Shown: positions 10,151-22,809 of the stretch, piece after piece
How positions within the stretch are numbered: the stretch's first letter is position 1
Layout: the number at the start of each line of letters is the position of its first letter
Origin: Litsea cubeba
Lineage: Eukaryota; Streptophyta; Magnoliopsida; Laurales; Lauraceae
Reading direction: 5' to 3'
DNA: 64,000 nucleotides
NCBI GenBank assembly: GCA_012931725.1
Contig: CM022949.1
Coordinates: forward strand, 46,356,980-46,420,979
Notes under the pieces: generated by a model
The model's database searches: none
What the model saw: the letters and a program-made list of their open reading frames with translations, nothing else
Told to the model about the DNA's origin: nothing
Position numbers and translations under genes: made by a program

Positions 10151-13009
10151 TGGACCTCAACTTTCCCCCACATTCCCTTATGCACCAGCTATCTCCCAGA
10201 AACTGGCAACTGTGGAAGACACATGAATGAATGAATAAATGATCGTCAGTCAGTATCTCTACTTTTTATGTAAATCAAATATTTTTCTTGTTTTTTCTCG
10301 GATGTAATATCATGAAGATGTTTACATTAGAAGGCGTTCGTTCCTTTATTCTGTCCCTTTTTTTTTATTTTTATATTTGTTTTTATTCAACTCTGAGAGG
10401 TCCTCCGGCTCCACTCCGGGGCCAAGTTAACTAATTAGCCATCTTTAATCTTTAATCTTTAATAAAAGAGTTGGACTAATTCTCAGCATCAGTGAGCGAG
10501 GCTCAAATTCAATTAATAAAAATCTAAAGCTAATTACATAAATGCTTACCTCTAGCCAAATTTTATTGCCAAATGCAGGGTTGACCACAATTAATTCTTG
10601 AGGATAAATATGACTATAGGCCTAACTCCTATTAAGTGAAATTTGACCACTGTTCATACACTTGATATTTTTAAGCAGCTTGTCCCCATTGAAGAATCTC
10701 ATGAGTTTCCCGTGGATCTGAGTAGCGGAGGATCTCGAATCTTATTAAAAATGAGAGCATGATTTGACGCTTTTATTAATCACTTAGAAGATTTTCAAAA
10801 ATTGACGATAAATTCAAAAAGACAGGTAATGACTAGTAGGACTCTGATTCTATATTGGCAACAACCATCTGCTTGATCTGACATGAGACCCATGGTATGT
10901 GGGCTACACAATTCTCTATGCCTAATATTATAATTATTTTCTCGGATGCTTTAAAAATAGTGAGGCTATTAAGTTATCATGTTATTGATTCTAAGATTTT
11001 GGACATTCACAAGGCAGCTAATGCTTTTGATATGGCCGCTAATCCTATTATGTTATGCATAGCTTCTGCTATTTAGATCTTTCAACGGTTTGTCCCCTTC
11101 TCTCCAAGCAAACCAAATCTTTACTGGTTAAGAAAAAATCAATTGATCCATTTTTCAGTACTATAAATAAAATATAATTTAATTTATAGACGGGTTCCAC
11201 TCACCCTTTCTCCGTCTTTGTCTTTTCTTCAATCGAAAGGTCAAAAGATTTCTCAGTGGTAAGGAAAAGCCTTTCATTTCCTGAGTTATGCTTATCATTT
11301 CTCAGTTTGGTGATGCAATGCTTCTCCAATGTGTTCCCAACTCCATAAAAGACCATTAGCTGTAGGAGTGGGGGTGAATTGCTTTTCCTTGCCATCACCA
11401 AAAAGAAATTGTGCCACAAAACTCCAGCATCACACAACCACATTATCAGGGGCTTGAAGGCAACTCTGCAGAAAACCCTTGCAAAATCCTTCAATGTTGT
11501 CATTTCTCTTTGCAATCATAGAAAGGTCGGAACTTATTATCAACGTAAGAATGACCCACGTATCTTCAATAAAAAGTCCAGGGTAGGAGGCTGAAGTTCA
11601 TCCTTAGATCCTAGTGAAATAGGACCACCTATTTCAAAAAGGTCCCATTGGTTCAAAGAGATTAATTAATTAAGTTTGACAGACCAACGCCCAAACCAAT
11701 TTGCAAACAGGTCCATTACTGTCGACAGAAATCCAAACACACTTGTCAAACGGCCTAAAAATAAAGGCCCGTGGCCAAAATTCTCAGGTTGGATCATCAG
11801 GTGAACTGGCAGAAAGAGGTTCATCGATTGCCATCTCGGGCATAAAAGTCAGCTCTTCAGCTGCAGGTCCATTGCCATCCCTACAAAATAATAGGGAGGG
11901 TGGAAACCGGAGAGGAAATCTTTATGTGAGGCAATTAGAGGGAAAAACAATTAACTTAATTTGTTGCAAAATGAGCAAAAACCTGTTTCCTAAGCCATTA
12001 CTGTAGATGATCATATTCACATCCATTCTTCTATGAGATTCGCTTGTTAATTGCACTCTCTTATTGATCTTCCCAATACATTCACCCTTCATTGAACCGC
12101 ACTCTCCATTTAAATATTGCCCCAAGAAAGTAAAAGATTACAGACTTTACTATTGTTTGCATGTGGATAGGAGGGTATGCAAGTGCCCCCAAGGGATTAG
12201 TTCTTGGCTGGCGATTCCCTACGTTATCAAAAAAAAAAAAAAGTTAAAATTTGAACAAAAGTATGTTTCAAATTAGCCTTTCTCCTCATTAAGCAGTAGT
12301 TAAGAACATTACCACCGCACCGATGAGCATTGCTAACACCTATCAATCATATAGCGACTTTGCAGACTGAATTTTCTGTACTTAGATTTTGCGCCCTCTT
12401 TGAGATTTTCTCCTCCGACTGCTCACTTTTAGAAATGGCTTTCTCAATTGCTTTCATCTTCCTGAGGTTCTTTGATCTTTTCATTGCTGCCGCCTTCTTT
12501 ATCTTCCTGTTTCAAAAGTTGGAGGAAGAAAAGAAACATGTGCATCATAGAAATACCCAAATTTCCTTTATAAAAAAAAAGAATCAACATTCTTAATGCC
12601 TCACAGTATGAATTCCAAATTATCCTTATACGATATTGGATTGGTGATAAACTCAAATAACAGCAGATAAAAGTCAAATATGATTTGTATGATCTAATAA
12701 AATAGCTAAAGCATACAGCACATGAACATCCAGGCCCCCTACTCATTATACACCTGCCAACAAAGAATGTCCATCATAACAAAGCCGTCCAATCATGTGC
12801 AAACAAAGAATGGAGCCCACTTGATCGATGGCTTAAATCTAGCACATTCCACATTGTGGTTGTTCAAATACAGGCTTCAACCTGCATGCATTAAGGGTTA
12901 TCACAATCATTCACCGCACCCAACTAGATGCAATCAACGTACATGTCTCTCTCAATTTTCAATATACAAAGCTATCTTTTTTCTGTTGTTCTTTGTTATT
13001 TCTTTACAG
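10151..13009. other. Spacer downstream of the CNL gene
   Basis: AT-rich DNA with several short open frames on both strands, none with a domain or family I recognise. A small TTTAATC tandem run occurs near 10443-10463. No LTR end, TIR or structural RNA was seen. Confidence 0.4.
10234..10239 (+). promoter_or_regulatory. Candidate polyadenylation signal of the CNL gene
   Basis: An AATAAA hexamer lies 84 bases past the stop codon, followed by T-rich sequence at 10260-10300. Plant poly(A) signals are loose, so this is only a reasonable candidate. Confidence 0.4.
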
Positions 13010-13232
13010 GGAATGGAAGGGAATTGGATGTTGTGGAAAAGCCTTCAACAGCATCTGGGGTGGTTTTGCAAGGCCTTCATGGGCTGTGATATTGGGATGC
13101 ATCTAGATGGAGGAATGCCTTGGCGAGGATGTTTCCGTTCCCACTTTATGCCTGGTTGGAGGTGTTCACCAAGTTTGACTGCATCCTCGGAAAACTGGAA
13201 CCCGTGGTTGGATCATTTTTTTTTCTTCCGGT
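13010..13232 (+). pseudogene. Unidentified exon-like fragment
   Basis: A long pyrimidine tract ending TTTCTTTACAG (13001-13009) is followed by sequence reading NGRELDVVEKPSTASG, then after one in-frame stop ARMFPFPLYAWLEVFTKFD. The codon character and the consensus acceptor suggest an exon of a host gene, but I do not recognise the family. The in-frame stop and the copia element starting 320 bp downstream suggest that it is broken or a fragment. It could be chance. Confidence 0.25.
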
Positions 13233-13555
13233 CCACGTTGATGCAGAAAAACCACTGATGCAGACTTCGGAAGTGGAGATGAATGGATTTGTTTTCTTTA
13301 TTTCTATAGTAAAAAAATTGGAAAGGATTATGAACAAATATGGGAACCAGACTCACGCCCGTTTAAATAGTGGGGGAAGAAGATGTCGAAGCAGCAGCAT
13401 CATAGCTGCAAGAACTAGAGGCGGGTGGGGAAGAAGACAGCAGACAGTTCTTCCATGTACACAGAGGAGACTGGTGGCGTGAGTCGTGGGCACCTTCAAG
13501 GTGGGTAATCATTTCCATAAGTAAGAGCCCATTTAAATGGAAGCTGAGATATTAG

Positions 13556-15207
13556 TGTTGGAAGTAGGTGGGCCTCGTGGATAAGTTTCAAAAACTTTTG
13601 ACCCACTTGATGCAGGGATCAACTATCTGTAAGGCTACAAACCCAATCCAGGATCCAAGATCTCAATCTCATCAACCACGATCGGTAGAAAACTCTATCT
13701 AGAAGATAGAAACAGCACCTAACAAGCAACCACGAAATCCACAATATACAAGGAAGTAGATTATACCTTGCTTGATGAAGAACTTTTCTTTGAAGCAAAT
13801 TAGGATCTCCAAGACCTAATTGTCTGCCACGCTATGTCTCATATCAGATCTCTTTTCTCAAGGAGAAGGGTGGAATCTCCAAGAGAAAACAACTAGAAGC
13901 TCTAAGGAAAACCCGGAAGAGAAACTAGAAGAGGAAGAGAGAGGTGGGGCGTGCAGCTCTTGCCCTATTCTTGGGCGTGAATTCCAAGGAGGAATTAGCA
14001 TGTCATGGACGTCCAAGGGCTCCCCTATTTATAGCTCAAAACAACCTCCTCTTACTAATTATTATTAAAAGTCTCACTTCCATAACAATTAGTAACTTTA
14101 TACTTTCTAATTATTATTAGAAGTCTTACTTCCATAATAATTAGTAACTTTCTAATTCCTTTCCTTTTGAGTTCAAGTAAGATTAGTAACTATCTAATAA
14201 CTTGGGCCAGCGTGGGGACCACTAGGGATTCCATAGAAAGCTGGCTTCAACTAGGACACCCCGACCCCACATCTCATGTGCAATCCAGGCCCACAGTTAA
14301 TTGCAAATAACTCCACTATATAAATGCAACTGAACTCCAGCCTTAGAAATAAATTACATAAAGACCCTAAACTTCCCTATGACCACAAGTAGGCCCCTCC
14401 ATCTATATCTATGAATCAATTGGACCTGTCCACCAATTTAGATCCATACCTTATTATCATTGAGACCTAATCAATTATAGTGATCATCAGTACCTATCCA
14501 ATTAACTCTTAATTGGGATAGGTGCGCACTTACCAATGATAAATCCATTTATTGACACAAGGAGGTAATGAGGATAGATTCCATCTTGACCATTAAATGT
14601 TCTCACAGTCCTACTACTACGTACCCAAGACACTGAGGTGTTGACTTACAATTGGCCTCACTCATTGGTGACTCAAAGCAAATGAATAGAGAGAAACTTG
14701 AGTTCATTAATATCTTAGGATTATGAGCCTATTGCTAGGAAATTATGAGCAGGCTTTAAAGTAAAGACAGTGTTCATATGGTGCTTCTCATGGTCCTTCA
14801 ATACATCCAATGTACCAGCAAGATGATCCAGAGTCTTACACTGATGATTGAGACAAATCACACTATCTCATAGTGATCATAATGCTGCAACCTTGTCAAA
14901 TAAGATGTCCAATCTCATCACTGGTTGTGAAGCTATTTAAGTATAAGATTTGGGACACGTCCCCTGTATGTGGATCTCATCCATACACGTGTATTACATC
15001 TAGTATACTTGTGGACTCCGGTTCATCTCATGAACCATCATGTCATTCGTATTCGTTATGTGCAAGTAAGTAATAAAACACCATTCATCTCATGTAAGTA
15101 ATAAAACATCATTCATCTCTTGAAAGGAAAGCATGATTATATTGATAAATAAAGGAATAAATCAATTTATTACATTATCCACTGAATCGAGACCATATAA
15201 TCTAACA
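13556..15207 (-). repeat. Copia-A 3' LTR (left copy)
   Basis: 1652 bp, starting TGTTGGAAG and ending TCTAACA on the plus strand. It aligns along its whole length with 29563-31198 apart from small indels and substitutions. A short frame at 13820-14068 recurs in the other LTR at 29865-30113 and is LTR sequence, not a gene. Confidence 0.92.
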
Positions 15208-15220
15208 ATCTCCCACTTGG
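15208..15220 (-). promoter_or_regulatory. Copia-A polypurine tract
   Basis: On the minus strand the bases next to the LTR read CCAAGTGGGAGAT, a typical copia polypurine tract that primes plus-strand DNA synthesis. Its position sets the element's orientation. Confidence 0.85.
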
Positions 15221-15279
15221 GCTCAATGCCAGTCTGGGTTGAATCTAATGCCCATCCCGTCTACATGTCGCTCAAAACC

Positions 15280-16660
15280 TTAGGTAGTCAAAGGCTTAGT
15301 AAAGGGATCTGCGAGATTGTCCGCAGATGTTATCTTGGCGACGGCAATGTCACCTCTCTGCACAATCTCTCTGACCAAGTGATACTTCATTTGTACGTGC
15401 TTTTGACGCTTGTGGCTCCTGGGTTCTTTTGACTGTGCGACTACCCCGTTGTTGTCACAGTAAACTGTGAGCGGCAGTCGTGCCAAAGGTACCACTCCAA
15501 GTTCCAGAAGGAATCTTCTAAGCCAAACTGCTTTCTTAGCTGCTTCACAAGCCGCTACAGCATAAACACAAACCCATAGGTGTGATACTCTACTTAGAAT
15601 CCTGCATAGCAAACCGTACCAGCTCCTTATCTATGTACGCAGCTTGGGATAAGCGTATCATCCTATTTTTCCAGTCTCGATGGAGTTTGATCCCTAGAAT
15701 GTAGCTATCTTCTCCCAAGTCCTTCATATCAAAAGTCTTAGCCAACCAAACTTTTACTGTTGACAACATTCCTATATCATTCATTCCCTAAAAGAAGGAT
15801 GTCGTCGACATACAATACCAGAAAAACTACCATGCCTCCTTCACTTTTCATGTACACAAATGACTCATCCGGATTCTGACTAAAACCAAATGACTTGATT
15901 GCCTGGTCAAAACGGATGTCCCAGCTCCAGGATGCCTGCTTCAGTCCATAAATGGACTTCTGTGGCTTGCAAACTCTTTGCATTTGGTTAATAGCTACAA
16001 AACCATCTGGCTGCATCATATAGATGTCTTCCTCAAGATGACCGTTGAGAAATGCTGTCTTGACATCCATTTATCAAATCTCGTAATCGAGATGAGACAC
16101 AATGGATAAGAGTATTCGGATAGACTTGAGCATGACTACCCGCGAGAAGGTTTCCTTATAATCGATACCTTCTTTCTGAGTATATCATTTCACAACAAAC
16201 CTGGCCTTGAAGGTCTCAACTCTTCCATCTGATCCTCTCTTTCTCTTGTAACCCACTTGCACCCAATAGGTTTAATATTGGCAGGTAAGTCCACAAGTGT
16301 CCAGACCTGATTAGAGAACATAGACTCCATCTCAGCTTTCAAAGCATCTTACTAACGTCCTGAATATACGTCATTGATTGCTTCAACATAGTTATAGTGA
16401 TCTTGTTACCGTTCTTCCGGGATTGCCCCGTAAGACTCTCCGAAAAATGAGAACCTGTCGGGGGGCCTGACAATTCTCCCACTACGACGAGGCACTGGTG
16501 TAACTACTGGGTCAGGTATGGGCGGATTTTCTTCAAGTTCGTTTATTCTTGGATTTGGAATTGATTTCTCTTGAACTTTTTCCAAGATAATCTTTTCTAA
16601 AGATTTTTGGTCAATCATATAATCTTCATCCAGAAAAACTGCATTGGTGCTGACAAGCAC
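15280..16660 (-). pseudogene. Copia-A reverse transcriptase and RNase H remnants
   Basis: On the minus strand, a linker ending RRSGRIVRPPDRF-like (16660-16406) is followed by RT with MDVKTAFLNGHLEEDIYM and the catalytic YVDD (16070-15777), then ILGIKLHRD (15784-15590) in another frame. Next comes an RNase H tail with AACEAAKKAVWLRRFL and DNNGVVAQSKEPRSHKR (15612-15280). Compared with the usual copia order, the end of RT and the start of RNase H are missing at about 15590, so there is an internal deletion as well as frameshifts. The product would be non-functional. Confidence 0.88.
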
Positions 16661-17020
16661 TTTTTGCTCTCTCTGATTATAGAATTACCAACCTTTAGTT
16701 ACTTTGGGATATCCTATAAACGTGCATACTTCCAACTTCGATTCCAACTTATCAGTCTTAACCTTCAGCACGTGTGCCGGACAACCCATATATGTAAATG
16801 TTGTAAACTAGGCTTTCACCCGGACCACAACTCCCGGGATGTCTTAGGTACATACATAGATGGTACGAGGTTTAGTATGTACATTGCAGTTTCCAAAATA
16901 TATCCCCAAAAGAATATAAGTAACCTTGAGAAACTCAACATAGACCTAATTATATTTAAAAGAGTCTGGTTCACTCTTTCTACTACTCCGTTCTATTGAA
17001 GCATACCAGAAGCAAACAAC
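16661..17020 (-). pseudogene. Copia-A integrase C-terminal half (left of the CACTA insertion)
   Basis: The minus strand next to the CACTA boundary reads SGMLQ-stop-NGVVERVNQTLLN, matching the copia integrase segment that carries the catalytic glutamate (NGVAER in most elements). Several stops follow. Its N-terminal partner lies at 24374-24770 on the other side of the CACTA element, so one ancestral domain was split. Confidence 0.8.
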
Positions 17021-17350
17021 CACTACACCAAAAATGGCACTTAGGAACGGTTTTGGACCGTTTCTAATCGAAATTGGAACGGTCTCAGACCCTCCCAATA
17101 GGTGGTGTTCCAAATAAATTGGAACGACTGTTACCCGTTCCTGAAACACATTATTGGAATGGTTTTGTACCCTTCCAGAAGTTAAAATTCGGAACGGTAC
17201 CTGTCCGTTCCAATTTTGTTCTATAACCGTTCCTATTTTTTAATTTTGACCGGTTTTGTGACCGTTCCGAAAACGTTCTAAAACCGTTGCAGTTTATAAT
17301 AATTTGGAGCATTTTCGGAACCATTTAAAACCGTTCCAATTTTATTATAC
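17021..17350. repeat. CACTA sub-terminal repeat array
   Basis: About a dozen direct and inverted copies of GGAACGGT-like octamers, often as pairs separated by 10-15 bases. In CACTA elements such sub-terminal repeats are transposase (TNPA-type) binding sites. Confidence 0.75.
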
Positions 17351-19366
17351 AAGGTTTATAACCGTTCCTAATGAAAAATAAAATATTTAAAAAAAAATTA
17401 CTATTGCAGCAAAATTCTTTATTATGCCACCTAATGCATTTAAAAAAAATCATAAACTTCGGCATTCACATCTATTCACATTCATAGAAAACAATCACCA
17501 ATGGTTCACAAAATCTAGAATATAATTCAATACAGTAGCTTGAACTCAAATATACAATTTATAAAACTTGAATATCCATACATGATGCATCGACCTCATA
17601 TAACCTTCTAACTAAAAATATCCACTTCATTTCTTAAAAAATAAAAACCAAACAGTCGATATCCCATCATATTTGTTATGCCTTTTAAATTTGATCCAAC
17701 TACTTTTCTAACATGCATTTTCTATGAAAAATCCTCCAAATTGTAACGCTCTTGTGTGCTCCAAATTGAAACGCCATTAGTAAAGGATGCCTGTCATAAA
17801 TGATCAACAGACATGAAGAAAATCATTTTTAAAAAGATGTCATTAATACAGTTTTCAATGGCAAAGAATGCTCTAACAAGGAACTTGTACTAATTTCAAT
17901 TACCTTACCCAGGGACATGAATTATTCTCATTCATCTGCTCCATATGATCTGCCCCATTTTTTTAACTGAAACTCATATTTTGACCCAATACGTCGGTAG
18001 AAAAAAGTAGGATAGAAAAGAAAAAGTTCAATAATAAGAATTCCTACCTTCTTGCTAAGAATCTGATCCAAATTTCAATCTCACGCACCACTTCACTTGT
18101 TCTTTCCCTATGTATAAGCATCTTTGGACAATCAGTATTGTGCAAGGAGCCTTTATCACTCTCCATTATAAACTATGATTTATTATGACATTGAAAGGCA
18201 TATTCATAGCACTTTATTTTCAATTTTAATATTCTGTACAAACACACCTGTCATTGTCTTCTTTTTGAGTGATCGAGATTCAGGCAATGCAACGTGCTAC
18301 AAGAAATCAGCTATGCAAGAAAGTAGTCATATACAGGGGAAGGAAAAAAGCTCATCCTCAGCTATGAGAGAAAGAACACAAGAGACAGCCATAAGAAAAA
18401 CCAAGCACGCACAAACTCACTATCAGATATAGAAACAAATTTAGGTATCCATAGTAGTAAGCAAAATCAAGCATGCACTTAATCATAAGGAAACCATAAT
18501 GGATACTACCTGGAATGCAGAACAGAGACAGCCCTCTTCTCCTCTTCCTTGAAACACATGCCTCTTTGGAACACCTTTCAGGCTGCAATTTAGATTTAAA
18601 TATGCTACCATAAGAAAATGAAAGTTTGTAGACTTTGATGAATTGGTCAAACAGGAAAACCAACTCAGATGATCAAATGACATTTTGGCAAATGAGAACC
18701 TTGCTACGTGAAAAAAAAAAAAAAGACGGGAGGAAAAGGACATCAACTTGACATTATGAGGAGAAAACATTGGGACATACCATCTAAGATTCAGAGTATG
18801 TGCTTTTGATTAAGTGTACTAAGCAAATAACATAAATCACCTACATGCATACATCCAAATCAAAATAAACACCATGATGCATACAAAGACCAAAATAAAT
18901 TACAAAAGTGAGTACTGTAAGACTGAAGCTACAAAGCATTTCTGCAAGTAAAAGATATAAACATGTAAGGGATTGTACCCATGAAAACAGAAATGGCCTC
19001 AAGAGTATTCAAAACTTAGCTAGGAATAAAAAGGTAACAACAAACTGGTTAAGATCAGTAAAATGGAAAACATCTACTCTGTGAGAAATGACTTTAGCCT
19101 GCAAAAATTGAGAATGGCATCCATTAAATAGATGATTTGTATAGTTGTCCCAGACAGTCCTAGGCACAAGTTAAAAGAAGCTTAATATTAGATAAAGAAA
19201 GCAGCTTAATATTAGAAAACTAACAACAATAAGACAAGTACATTCCCATGAATGGATAATAGTAGGAATGTGGGGACAAACTCTTCCACCACAAAGGACC
19301 ACTCCATTCACTAGAAATATCATAGAAAATGTATCCAGGAAAACAACTGTTAGAAATTGGAACTTG
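17351..19366. other. CACTA interior without recognised coding sequence
   Basis: AT-rich DNA between the sub-terminal repeats and the CLU-like fragment. Short frames around 18175-18770 have no family I recognise. Other captured exons could be present but are too short to identify by eye. Confidence 0.4.
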
Positions 19367-19533
19367 CTTCAAGGCCAATTCAGTGTGTTGAAGGCGATAA
19401 TAAAAGACAGAAAGATCACCATAACTTTTCATTGTGTCTAGGTGATCAAGACCAAACTCCCTCTCATTGACATCCAAAGCCTTCTGCTGATAGATTGTTG
19501 CCCGTTTAAAGTGAAATTGGGCATTCTTACACA
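19367..19533 (-). pseudogene. Captured exon of a CLU/TSS (clustered mitochondria) TPR protein
   Basis: The minus strand reads FKRATIYQQKALDVNERE, then LDHLDTMKSYGDLSVFYYRL and TELALKQ. This matches the TPR region of plant CLU-family proteins (FRIENDLY/TSS), which act in mitochondrial distribution or associate with eIF3. Only one exon-sized piece is present, and homology stops at ELALK where a splice donor or junction would lie. Substitutions such as HLD for the usual HPD point to decay. It is a gene fragment inside the CACTA element, not a working gene. Confidence 0.72.
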
Positions 19534-20493
19534 AGGATCATTCAAATCATAATTCATAAAAAGACCAATGTAACCTACAGTGGTGATGGTTTCAATCCGT
19601 GAGATATGAAAACATTATAAGATTCAACATTTGTATGATTTGCAAGCAAATACAAAGGCACTGCATCTTAGATTATGTACCAGATAATGAACCATTGAAG
19701 ATGAAACATGTAGTGTTAAGCAATCAATTCTTCAGTCGTATAAAAAACAACAAAGAATGGAAAGTGAACCCAAAAGTAAAAATCAAAATACAAAAGTAAT
19801 TATTGTAGTTCAATTCTCTGTCTGCAGTCAGGCTTACTCCTTGATGTTTGTCCATCAGGTAAGACTTTTTTTTTTTAAATGATGAAACTACTTTGGGGTG
19901 AGAGAGAACTCTGTAGTTACAAAAGTCAAGATAGGTCTGTAGTTACAGAAGTCAACATGACACAGTCCAAAAATGGACTGAGAAGTGTAAGTGTGTAACC
20001 ACAACATAAAGTGCAAAACAATAGAATATGAACAGGATGGATAAAAATATGCGAGTAAGAGAAAATAACAGAGCCCTTAACCTAATATACAAAGAAGGTG
20101 TTGCCATATTTTTTACCTATGGCAGTGGTAGAGACAATTCTGTAAATTGCAGGAGGGTCTGAGGTCCTTATCAACATCGCCATTAAAATTGCAATGCTAC
20201 TATTGTTTCATTCACTCTCTCTGATTTTTTCTTTTTTTCTTTTTTTTTTGTTGCTGGAAAAGAGAGCTTAAATAAAAGAAAAACAGAAAAGTAGCATGTT
20301 GTGCCCATTCCAAGTATAAGTAACATGGATGTATAAGTAAACCATAAATCTGAAGACAAGTATAAGTAACTCTAAATCATAAATCTGATGACAAGTATAA
20401 GTAACATGCCATGAACATGGAGTATAAGTTTGAGATCTTACATCCTCACGAACATGGAGTCACGATCAGCTTAGGGATGGTAAAGCTTAGTAC

Positions 20494-20577
20494 CTTGCTG
20501 GAGTTATAATCTGGAAGCTCTACTGTAGTGGTCTTTGTACAAGGCACAATTTCTGAAACAGTGAGGGTTGTAGAGAT
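20494..20577 (-). pseudogene. Captured VDAC (mitochondrial porin) exon, downstream of the pair
   Basis: An 84-bp open exon on the minus strand reads ISTTLTVSEIVPCTKTT followed by VELPDYNSSK, typical of plant voltage-dependent anion channel beta-strands. It is preceded by the acceptor CTTTGCAG and followed by a GT donor. It joins in frame with the exon at 20665-20775, so the intron between them is retained. VDAC is the porin of the mitochondrial outer membrane. No exon continuing the barrel was found downstream. Confidence 0.78.
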
Positions 20578-20664
20578 CTGCAAAGGAAACAATAGAAGAT
20601 AAGCTTAAAAGTAAGAGAAATCCGTAGTTGGTTCAAAGGTAAGAAAGGAGGGAAGAGCACATAC

Positions 20665-20775
20665 ATTTGAGTCGGTGTCAACTTTGACATCAATCATGGT
20701 GTTCTTATATTTGTATTGTGCAGAAATGTCACCTGCAGATAAATCCCTCTTCTGCACTGCAGTTGAAGTGAGGCC
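20665..20775 (-). pseudogene. Captured VDAC exon, upstream of the pair
   Basis: A 111-bp open exon (37 codons) on the minus strand reads GLTSTAVQKRDLSAGDISAQ, then YKYKNTMIDVKVDTDSN, a clear plant VDAC segment. The acceptor is TTTCCAG and the donor GTATGTGC. Exon lengths and phases are intact, so the DNA was captured with its intron and not through a spliced RNA. The frame is still open, suggesting fairly recent capture or a transcribed chimera. Confidence 0.8.
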
Positions 20776-22809
20776 CTGGAAATAAAGCAGGTAACGCTTG
20801 CAGTGGCTTAGCTTTTATATTGATGCATATACTACAATTGAAAAGATAAAACTATCATAACATAAATATTCGCAATCTGATTTCCCAAATGTAAGGAAGT
20901 CATTGGAATATGAATGAGGAATATGAAGTCTCAAATACATAAGTTACATTTATACATAGAGAGATGGTTTGCCAACTGTTCATGATCAAAGACATGTTAA
21001 GAGATGTGGCTAGGTCAATAATCAGACCATCTTCCGCTATAAGGAATGAAACCTTCTAAAACAACATGACTTCTAAGCATAAGTTCAACATCCTTCAAAT
21101 GAGTTTGTACTGGCTACAGAAAAATTAAGTGTGCATAAGGACGTATCCACATTCCACAAACCAGAGTGTGGGTGTATCCTAGACTTAGGCCACAATGAAA
21201 TAAACCTTGCCAAGTAAAAAAAAAATATTTTGATCAACCACCTGAGTGTGGGTGTATATCCACATTCTTTTATTAAGCTCTTGGGTAGGAGCAACAGATT
21301 TCCATTCCATGAATGGAAACTCTTGAAAAAAAAAAAAAAAAAGCTACTGTTCATGATCTCATGACAGTGAATATTGCTGGCTGGCTAATATTATGGTGAA
21401 GGAAGGTTTTGTCTTATACAAAACAGCTTGTCTAATAAATTAAGACACGTTTTATAGATATATTTGGCCAATTCACAGTAGATTCGACCGGACCATATAT
21501 AATCCATGGCACACTACACACCCATCCTGACCCGATCCAAATTGCAAACTCCCCACCTTAATGCAATCCATGGTGAGTCGGGTATATTCAGGTACCCAAT
21601 TATTCTGGTTTGGTTTGCTTTCCAAAGGGTGCAATATTTAGAATGCACACATACTAAATATTTTTTAGAGTATACTCTGTAGTTACAATAAAAATACGAA
21701 GGTTTAGAATTTAGATGTAAACCCATGTACCAAGTTGAAATTGGGGTCCAATGCAGAACAGAGCAGTTCAACTGCATGTCAGCATTTTTTTTCTTCTTAA
21801 TTTGCTTGAGGACCTAATTGACATGCTAGGCCCCGCCTATGCACCAAAACTCTTCTTCATGGAACAATCCCAATTCCTTAATTTGTGACTGACGAGATGT
21901 GGTCAGGAAATAAAATACCACAATGCTGCAGTGATCAAAACTCATCAGGAGCCCACTATTCCCCTGCCGAGAGAGCGTTGATGTGGAATAAACTCCTGGT
22001 GTCTCTGCCCCTTTGATGGACGATCATGATAAGGCTCTTCTCCTCAGGGAGAAGAGTACTGAAGTGGAAGAAAAGGAAGGTGGTGGTGAGTCTTGCTGCT
22101 GCTAAGAAGGAAAAGGAGAAAGAAAAGAAGGCAGCCTTGCAGCCGGAGCTGTGGCAGTGGAGGCAACTAAGGAAGAAAAGCAAGAAGAAAAAAGAGAACA
22201 AAAAAGAGAGAGAAAAACACTCATCAAAATAAGAAGGAAAACCCTATTGTAGAATCCTTTTCATTTAGTATCTAATCCAAGTATCCAGCTCAAGCAACTG
22301 CTCTTAGATAAGAAAGCTCTGTAAGAAAGTTAAAAGAAGAAAAAAGAAAACCAAATCATCAAGAAAACCAGACATATTTCAATATAACTTTCTTATTAAA
22401 CTAATGGCTTTCAAGTTTCAAAACACAAGAAAACCACAGTACAACAACACAAACGAAAAGAGAGAAGGAAAAACATAAGAAAATAAAAATCCTTTTTCCA
22501 GCAGTTATTCACAGAGGAAAGGTGTTCTAATCATAGGGATTATCATGATTCATCAACCAACATACACTGAAAAGCAGAAATAAAAGAATCAACATCATCA
22601 GGACCTAAATCCACAAGGAATGGTATGATTTCCTTGTGTGTGTGTGTGTTTTTTTTCCCCTCTAGTACTACCAGATGAAGAAAAGGGTGTCTTCCATGGC
22701 AAGAACACTGACTGCTGAGAAGTAGAACCTAAGAGCATGAACTGCAGAAAATAATGAAAAATCTACAATAGCGTAGTGTGTGTGTGTGTGTGCGTGTGTG
22801 AGATAGAGA

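Noticed and set aside
11201..11515. 104-codon minus-strand frame
   Set aside because: No domain, splice context or codon pattern supports it, and overlapping frames exist on the other strand.
13820..14068. 82-codon frame, repeated at 29865-30113
   Set aside because: Both copies lie at the same place in the two Copia-A LTRs, so conservation reflects LTR duplication, not a gene.
22026..22232. Lys/Glu-rich frame on the plus strand
   Set aside because: It is low-complexity GAAGAAAAG DNA within the CACTA interior. Any such DNA gives a charged open frame.
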